Part shown: positions 23,006 through 26,698 of the stretch, piece after piece
Position numbering within the stretch: position 1 is the stretch's first letter
Layout: the number at the start of each line of letters is the position of its first letter
From: a virus
IMG/VR virus record: IMGVR_UViG_3300046028_003165
Span: 1 to 26,698 of that record
Direction: 5' to 3' (one strand)
Length of the DNA: 26,698 nucleotides
Notes under the pieces: generated by a model
Database searches by the model: none
What the model saw: only the letters and a program-made list of their open reading frames with translations
Told to the model about the DNA's origin: nothing
Made by a program: the position numbers and the translations under genes

Positions 23006-23181
23006 TAGTCCGTAAGGTCAGGGGCCAAGACAAGGTTGGCAAGATTCTTTTGTCTGCAACCGACGTAAAGGTTGCAAACATGATGGGAGTTGCACTCGAA
23101 AGATATACGAAAGAAATGCTTAGTTTGATTGCCAAGCAGCGTAGATGGAAGTGGTATTTTAACAAGGAGAAAAATTCATGA
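23002..23181 (+). CDS. Small basic hypothetical protein (GTG start)
   Basis: 59 residues from a GTG that overlaps the previous stop (GTGA). The GGGGCAAGC at the end of the previous gene may act as the ribosome binding site. The protein has SATDVKVANMMGVALERYTK and ends IAKQRRWKWYFNKEKNS. The run of basic and Trp residues after a predicted helix suggests nucleic acid contact, and I recall a similar small protein type in other phages. It fills an otherwise empty 176-base gap, and its stop overlaps the next ATG, both good signs that it is real. Confidence 0.6.
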   Translation: MIVRKVRGQDKVGKILLSATDVKVANMMGVALERYTKEMLSLIAKQRRWKWYFNKEKNS

Positions 23182-23405
23182 CCAATGAAAACAAACTTCC
23201 AAGCATAGAGCTTAGCGCCGTAGTTGCGCACGCCGTATTGGCGGGGTTGATTCCAAAAGATCAACAGGATTTGCCAATAACAGACATCGAGATTCGTTGC
23301 GACTTTGCTGGCCTGATGCAGTTCGTAGAGCTGATGTACGAAGTCAAAGATGCAAACGAATACTTTGAAAAACTTCTAAACAAAAATCAGGAGGCACCCA
23401 GATGA
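23178..23405 (+). CDS. Small acidic hypothetical protein
   Basis: 75 residues with AAGGAG upstream and an ATGA overlap. It is acidic and mostly helical: LSAVVAHAVLAGLIPKD at about 12-28, then ITDIEIRCDF and a C-terminal helix ending KLLNKNQEAPR. No motif is recognised. Its stop region contains the AGGAGG that serves the next gene. Confidence 0.5.
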   Translation: MTNENKLPSIELSAVVAHAVLAGLIPKDQQDLPITDIEIRCDFAGLMQFVELMYEVKDANEYFEKLLNKNQEAPR

Positions 23406-23629
23406 CCTATAACGCAGAACAGATTACCTACATGTTGGCTGAGGCCATAGACAAAGACCGAGAGTACAAGTCGTGGCACGTAAGTACCAAGCACCTGATG
23501 ACCCTTGTTGAGATGGTTGTTGCCGAGGAGCGTGAGGCGTGTGCAAAGATTTCAGACGAGTGGGCAGTAGGTTATCCGCACCCATCAACAGTTATTGCAG
23601 AAGCTATCCGAGCAAGGGGACAAGCATGA
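23402..23629 (+). CDS. Small phage protein of the …RARGQA family, copy 1
   Basis: 75 residues with AGGAGG upstream. The C-terminal half, VAEEREACAKI…AEAIRARGQA, is shared with the gene at 24403-24633 (HEREACADI…NEIRARGQA) and more loosely with that at 24200-24406 (AERAECKKL…YRAIDQRGQA). These are paralogues with variable N-termini. Proteins with this ending are common in phage early regions and have no known function. The last codons also form the ribosome binding site of the next gene. The 25 bases at its end are repeated exactly at 24610-24634. Confidence 0.6.
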   Translation: MTYNAEQITYMLAEAIDKDREYKSWHVSTKHLMTLVEMVVAEEREACAKISDEWAVGYPHPSTVIAEAIRARGQA

Positions 23630-23630
23630 C
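23606..23630 (+). repeat. 25-base direct repeat, copy 1
   Basis: The 25 bases from ATCCGAGC to AAGCATGAC are identical to 24610-24634. They hold the end of one gene, an embedded GGGGA ribosome binding site and the start of the next gene. The copies bracket about 980 bases with three and a half small genes. Confidence 0.9.
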
Positions 23631-23952
23631 TAAAGAGCTAGGCAAAATACAAAAGTTTGACGTTGGTCTTGGCGGCTATGACGGTGCAATGTTTGGTATG
23701 TCGGTCACGCTAGGCGGTAAAGGTTGGGGTGTCGGTGACTTTGATGGCACATGGACACGCACTCCGGATCAGCACTGTCAGTGGACGGTCGAGGATCAGA
23801 CTAAACATTGGGGCGAGATGTGCCGTCGTGTGGCAAAGCTAATGGAGCAAGCCAAGGTAACTTCATGTGCAGACATGGTTGGCATTCCAGTTGAGGTTAC
23901 TTTAAACGGCAACAAGTTGGAATCGTGGCGCATTCTTGAGGAGGTTTTATGA
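23626..23952 (+). CDS. Conserved-type phage protein, unknown function
   Basis: 108 residues from the ATG at 23626, which overlaps the previous stop (ATGA). A longer frame start at 23539 would lie inside the previous gene. The glycine- and aromatic-rich core GYDGAMFGMSVTLGGKGWGV followed by GDFDGTWTR, and the end GIPVEVTLNGNKLESWRILE, are familiar from many phage genomes as a protein of unknown role. It is probably a single beta-rich domain with a central helix (CRRVAKLMEQAKVTS). No catalytic motif is evident. Confidence 0.6.
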   Translation: MTKELGKIQKFDVGLGGYDGAMFGMSVTLGGKGWGVGDFDGTWTRTPDQHCQWTVEDQTKHWGEMCRRVAKLMEQAKVTSCADMVGIPVEVTLNGNKLESWRILEEVL

Positions 23953-24203
23953 GAATTTCCACCACAAATAAATACGAACTGGTGTTGCATAACGTGCCGA
24001 TCTGTGCGGTGTGCAACAAACCTGTTGAGCGCATGGAATCCATGTACGACATTGCATACGGAGGCAAGCGGTTTCGTGTGTACTGTCACGGCGATATGGA
24101 AGAGGCGATGCTTGACGACACGACTATTGAGGATGCCAACAGCGTAAGGTTTGGGGAGGCATTCATTGACAAGCTACCGCAGAAACAACTGGAGGCGAAA
24201 TGA
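23949..24203 (+). CDS. Small putative zinc-finger protein
   Basis: 84 residues with GAGGAGG upstream. ICAVCNKPVERM (CxxC near 19-22) and FRVYCHGDMEEAM (Cys-His near 47-48) form a plausible treble-clef zinc site of the CxxC…CH type. The rest is acidic. Such small zinc proteins in phages often bind nucleic acid or host factors, but nothing here shows which. Four-base overlaps at both ends show that it belongs to the operon. Confidence 0.5.
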   Translation: MRISTTNKYELVLHNVPICAVCNKPVERMESMYDIAYGGKRFRVYCHGDMEEAMLDDTTIEDANSVRFGEAFIDKLPQKQLEAK

Positions 24204-24406
24204 ACAGAGAAGACATTGAACAATGGACGCGGGAGGCGGGTGGCTTTGACGCTACTCCTGAGTTTCTTGCCAAGTTTGCCAACCTTGTCGCTTCTGCCGA
24301 GCGTGCAGAATGCAAAAAACTTTGCACATGGAAAACAGGCAATCAATTTGTTGACGAGGCGGTTGCTGTTTGCTATCGGGCAATAGACCAAAGGGGGCAA
24401 GCATGA
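24200..24406 (+). CDS. Small phage protein of the …RGQA family, divergent copy
   Basis: 68 residues with GGAGG upstream. It starts MNREDIEQWTREAGGFDATP and ends YRAIDQRGQA. The middle AERAECKKLCTWKT matches the EREAC segment of its paralogues at 23402 and 24403, but in a more diverged form. Its last codons (GGGGGCAAGC) form the ribosome binding site of the next gene. Function is unknown. Confidence 0.55.
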   Translation: MNREDIEQWTREAGGFDATPEFLAKFANLVASAERAECKKLCTWKTGNQFVDEAVAVCYRAIDQRGQA

Positions 24407-24633
24407 CAAAAGATGAAATCATTGCGATGCTGAGAGCATCGTGCGACAAAGACAAGGTAGACCCTGAGCAAAATGGCTTTTGGATAATTCATACTCCAGA
24501 ACTTGAAGCCTTTGCCAAGCTAATAGCACAACATGAGCGTGAGGCGTGTGCCGACATTGCTGAGAATTGGAATAGCAATGGTATGCCTAGAACTGGAGTA
24601 GCAAATGAAATCCGAGCAAGGGGACAAGCATGA
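24403..24633 (+). CDS. Small phage protein of the …RARGQA family, copy 2
   Basis: 76 residues from the ATG at 24403, which overlaps the previous stop. The start at 24370 in the same frame would be inside the previous gene. It shares 17 identical bases (24535-24551 with 23528-23544, encoding EREAC) and the 25-base end repeat with the gene at 23402. The N-terminal half is different (MTKDEIIAMLRASCDKDKVD). This pattern suggests duplication followed by exchange of N-termini. Function is unknown. Confidence 0.6.
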   Translation: MTKDEIIAMLRASCDKDKVDPEQNGFWIIHTPELEAFAKLIAQHEREACADIAENWNSNGMPRTGVANEIRARGQA

Positions 24634-24634
24634 C
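24610..24634 (+). repeat. 25-base direct repeat, copy 2
   Basis: Identical to 23606-23630, with the same position relative to gene stop and next start. Homologous recombination between the copies would delete the genes between them while leaving a working junction. Confidence 0.9.
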
Positions 24635-24800
24635 CGCCATCACACCACAAAAAATGGCACAGGACATTCTAAAAATAATGAATGACGTTGCCTCTGAGTT
24701 CCCAGAAGAAGATCGAGAGCGTTTAAAGGCGGTCATGCTTGGTCAGTTGGGCATGGCTATGTTTAACGGGCCAGTGGAGATTGATGATGGCAAAGCTTAG
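24630..24800 (+). CDS. Very small hypothetical protein
   Basis: 56 residues starting in an ATGA overlap, with GGGGA as ribosome binding site. The sequence is one or two helices (MAQDILKIMNDVASEFPEED, then RLKAVMLGQLGMAMFNGP). The stop TAG at 24798 lies 15 bases past the next gene's start. No family is recognised. The overlaps on both sides support it. Confidence 0.5.
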   Translation: MTAITPQKMAQDILKIMNDVASEFPEEDRERLKAVMLGQLGMAMFNGPVEIDDGKA

Positions 24801-25014
24801 TGAAACCACAGCAAGGACAACCATTGGCATGATGCGTTCAATGGCAAGTCACAAACCGATCAGCCCATTTCATTTGATGGCAGCTGATGAAATGGAACGT
24901 TTACTCAACGAAGTATTGGAATACAGAAAGGCAAACAATGAGCGAAGCACAATTAAGCATATGGGAGAAGGCGCTGGGGTGGCGCAAGCGGCAGATGATC
25001 ATCAAACAACTTGA
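24784..25014 (+). CDS. Small hypothetical protein with unusual long overlap
   Basis: 76 residues from ATGATG at 24784 (the second ATG, 24787, is also possible). Residues 1-50 read KLSETTARTTIGMMRSMASH, then FHLMAADEMERLLNEVLEYR, a helical type I recall in phage early genes. The last 25 residues overlap the next gene by 77 bases in another frame and look unconstrained. The original stop may have been lost by a small indel near 24950. Ribosome binding is weak (GTGGAG). Confidence 0.4.
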   Translation: MMAKLSETTARTTIGMMRSMASHKPISPFHLMAADEMERLLNEVLEYRKANNERSTIKHMGEGAGVAQAADDHQTT

Positions 25015-25141
25015 TCCCATATCCAACAAGATCAGGAACGATACTTTGGAAGAGGTGGCCAAAAAGGTGGACAACTTTAAAGCGTTTGAGAAGGACACTA
25101 TGGGCAGTTTTGCTGCTTATGTGCGGAGCTTAAAGCGATGA
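24938..25141 (+). CDS. Small basic hypothetical protein
   Basis: 67 residues from the ATG at 24938, preceded by AAAGG. A longer frame start at 24887 is less likely. It is helical and basic (SIWEKALGWRKRQMIIKQLD), then LEEVAKKVDNFKAFEKDTMG, ending YVRSLKR. It overlaps the previous frame by 77 bases, unlike the 1-23 base overlaps elsewhere. No family is recognised. Confidence 0.45.
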   Translation: MSEAQLSIWEKALGWRKRQMIIKQLDPISNKIRNDTLEEVAKKVDNFKAFEKDTMGSFAAYVRSLKR

Positions 25142-25163
25142 TTACATATATAGGAGCAAGAAT

Positions 25164-25409
25164 ATGATTGAAAAAGCAACGGCCGATGAGCATCAGGTGG
25201 GTGGCGACCACTATCACAAGATCGGCATCCAGCCCTGGGCCGTCATGGAATCTGTGCTTAACCGCCAGGAATTTATAGGCTACCTGAAAGGCAACATCAT
25301 CAAATACAGCATGCGAGCCGGCCGCAAAGAGGGCACGGATGACGCAGCAAAAGCATTGCATTACAAGCAAAAACTCAAAGAATTTATAGGCTTCGACGCA
25401 CCATTTTAA
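25164..25409 (+). CDS. DUF3310 family protein
   Basis: 81 residues with AGGAGC upstream. The pattern VGGDHYHKIGIQPWAVMES, then GYLKGNIIKYSMRAGRK and DDAAKALHYKQKLKEFI, is the full signature of DUF3310, a small phage family sometimes labelled a nucleotide kinase-like protein. The fold looks all-helical, with conserved His, Trp and Lys. Its biochemical role is not established. It sits between the run of tiny genes and the ParB-like gene. Confidence 0.85.
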   Translation: MIEKATADEHQVGGDHYHKIGIQPWAVMESVLNRQEFIGYLKGNIIKYSMRAGRKEGTDDAAKALHYKQKLKEFIGFDAPF

Positions 25410-25418
25410 AGGAACGAC

Positions 25419-26255
25419 ATGTTAGAAAGAAAAGAACTAGAACTGAAACTAATCAGGCTGGACGGCGGCACCCAGGTGCGCGCATCGATTAAAGAAGAGG
25501 CGGTCATGCGCTACGCCACGGACATGGAAGGCGGAGCAGTCTTCCCCCCGATGCGGGTGTTTTATGACGGCACAGATTACTGGCTATCCGATGGATTTCA
25601 CCGCTATCACGCGGCCCTGCGCATCGGCATTCAAAGTTTCCTGTGCGAAGTAGACACCGGCACCCCAAGGGATGCATTGTTTTACGGCAGCACGGCCAAT
25701 AATCTGCACGGTCAGCCCATGGACAACGCAGACAAGCGCAAAATTACAATGATTTTTGTGGAGGACTTTGAGTGGGGCGACTGGAGCAATGCAGAGATTG
25801 CTCGCCAGCTACACGTATCTGCGCCGTTCGTTGCCAAGATGCGCGGGGAAAGCGCGCCAGCTGTCCGGAAATACATTACACCCAAGGGTAACGTTGCCGA
25901 AAAGCGCAAGCCCGAAAAGAAAGACAAGCCAGCCAAGCCAGCGAAAGAAGCGCCGCTGATTGAGGCGCCTAAACCTGCGGATCCGCCAGCCGTAGACCAC
26001 CGCCAGGAAATGGTAGACGAGCTGATTTCTCAGAACGAAACGCTAACCGACCGCTTGGCCGTCAAAGTCATGGACGCGACAGCCGAAGAAAAGAAAGCAG
26101 CGCAAGATCTGATCAAGCAATTACGCGAAGAGATTCGTATTCTGAAGTTAGAAATGAACGCGGTTAAATCCAGCCGGGATAAATTCCAGTTGGAAAACGC
26201 GCAGCTCAAACGTCAGATTGCCATGCAACAAAGACAACTTAAAGCCTACGAATAA
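25419..26255 (+). CDS. ParB-like nuclease-fold protein with C-terminal coiled coil
   Basis: 278 residues with AAAGGA upstream. Residues 8-85 resemble the ParB N-terminal fold: a start of ELKLIRLDGGTQVRAS, the strand VFPPMRVFYDGTDYWLSDGF and the box DGFHRYHAALR. A helix-turn-helix-like part (WSNAEIARQLHVSAPFVAKM) follows near 122-141, then a Lys/Pro/Ala linker (150-195), then a coiled coil to the end (EIRILKLEMNAVKSSRDKFQ). It probably binds DNA and oligomerises. It may be a replication or partition-type factor or a nucleotide-dependent clamp. It lies next to a helicase gene, so a role in replication start is plausible. Confidence 0.7.
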   Translation: MLERKELELKLIRLDGGTQVRASIKEEAVMRYATDMEGGAVFPPMRVFYDGTDYWLSDGFHRYHAALRIGIQSFLCEVDTGTPRDALFYGSTANNLHGQPMDNADKRKITMIFVEDFEWGDWSNAEIARQLHVSAPFVAKMRGESAPAVRKYITPKGNVAEKRKPEKKDKPAKPAKEAPLIEAPKPADPPAVDHRQEMVDELISQNETLTDRLAVKVMDATAEEKKAAQDLIKQLREEIRILKLEMNAVKSSRDKFQLENAQLKRQIAMQQRQLKAYE

Positions 26256-26266
26256 ACAAGGCCCAA

Positions 26267-26289
26267 GCCGGCGGGCATAGTGTGCCGGC
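26267..26289. other. Hairpin between ParB-like and helicase genes
   Basis: GCCGGC at 26267-26272 and again at 26284-26289 can pair as a 6-bp GC-only stem with an 11-base loop. No T run follows, so it is not a typical terminator. It lies just upstream of the GGAG ribosome binding site of the helicase and could tune its translation or protect the mRNA. Confidence 0.45.
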
Positions 26290-26302
26290 AGCGGAGAAAA
26301 AC

Positions 26303-26698
26303 ATGAGTTTACAACTGAGGGATTACCAAGACGCCACCCTGGCAGCGCTACGCCAGGGGTTTGCACAGGGCAAGCGCGCACAGATACTTTACGCACCGAC
26401 CGGAGCGGGCAAGACAGAGATGGCCATTGCGTTGCTTAACGCAACCAGGGGCAAAGGTAACAAGGCAGCGATGCTGCTGGACCGAATCATTCTGTGCGAC
26501 CAGACCAGCGAGCGATTAGAAAAATACCATATCCCGCACGGGGTACTGCAGTCAGGTCATTGGCGCTACCGGCCATATGAAAGCATACAGGTTTGCTCTG
26601 CGCAGACGTTGGAAAAGAGGGGCTCATTCCCAGGGCTGAACCTTTTAATCGTTGATGAATGCCACACAACTCGGCAGCAGACAGTTGATTTCATTAAT
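26303..26698 (+). CDS. SF2 DEAD/DEAH-type helicase (3'-partial)
   Basis: The first 132 residues are seen and the gene runs past the window end. The ATG at 26303 has GGAG upstream. Motifs: LRDYQ (Q-motif region, near 5-9), APTGAGKTEMA (Walker A, near 31-41), VCSAQTLEKRG (motif Ib region) and LLIVDECHTT (Walker B, DECH variant of DEAH, near 115-124). This is the first RecA-like domain of a superfamily 2 ATP-driven helicase, similar to those used by phages in replication or recombination. Its place after the ParB-like gene suggests a replication role. Confidence 0.85.
   Translation, partial: MSLQLRDYQDATLAALRQGFAQGKRAQILYAPTGAGKTEMAIALLNATRGKGNKAAMLLDRIILCDQTSERLEKYHIPHGVLQSGHWRYRPYESIQVCSAQTLEKRGSFPGLNLLIVDECHTTRQQTVDFIN

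Noticed and set aside
1-26698. Integrase, attachment site, tRNA genes or insertion sequences
   Set aside because: None was recognised. A prophage or moving-element origin of any part cannot be supported from this window.

Overview
The window is part of a tailed double-stranded DNA phage, free or as a metagenomic contig. No integrase, rRNA, tRNA or host housekeeping gene is visible. Genes are packed tightly, often with stop/start overlaps (ATGA, TAATG, GTGA, TTGA), and many are small. The virion genes resemble those of short-tailed (podovirus-like) phages in general style. A protein at 22658-23005 carries a close look-alike of the proteobacterial RNA polymerase alpha C-terminal domain, so a proteobacterial host is the best guess. 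The exact host and habitat cannot be read from the sequence.

Layout. (1) 1-15362, plus strand: late virion genes. These are a partial beta-rich structural protein, a small fibre-type protein, a Gly/Thr-rich protein with RTX-like GGTGND repeats and duplicated Cys motifs, two more virion proteins, and a 2516-residue polyvalent protein with a zincin (HEMGH) domain. (2) 15377-15412: a perfect hairpin where the late genes and the leftward operon converge. (3) 20769-15418, minus strand: a leftward early operon for DNA recombination. It holds a small protein, a Cas4/RecB-like nuclease, an ERF annealing protein, SSB, a ribbon-helix-helix protein, an HNH-type protein, a PAPS-reductase-family (PP-loop) protein and several unknowns. 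(4) 20801-20853: overlapping divergent promoters. (5) 20879-21163: a stand-alone PD-(D/E)XK nuclease, followed by a strong terminator at 21225-21252. (6) 21253-21900: about 650 bases without a credible gene. This stretch is rich in long-range complementary segments and contains a likely small RNA with its own promoter and a 13-bp closing stem that ends in a T run. (7) 21901-26698, plus strand: a rightward early operon. It starts at a good sigma70-type promoter overlapped by an inverted repeat. It encodes an HTH protein, many very small proteins, the alpha-CTD-like protein, a DUF3310 protein, a ParB-like protein and the start of an SF2 helicase.

How the parts fit. The leftward operon supplies a replication-linked recombination set: end-processing nuclease, annealing protein and SSB. 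The rightward operon supplies regulators and replication helpers (HTH, alpha-CTD mimic, ParB-like protein, helicase). The late block supplies the particle. The most unusual items are the alpha-CTD-like protein, the structured RNA region, and a junction motif repeated at four gene borders in the rightward operon, where the end of one gene (…GQA stop) also serves as the ribosome binding site of the next.
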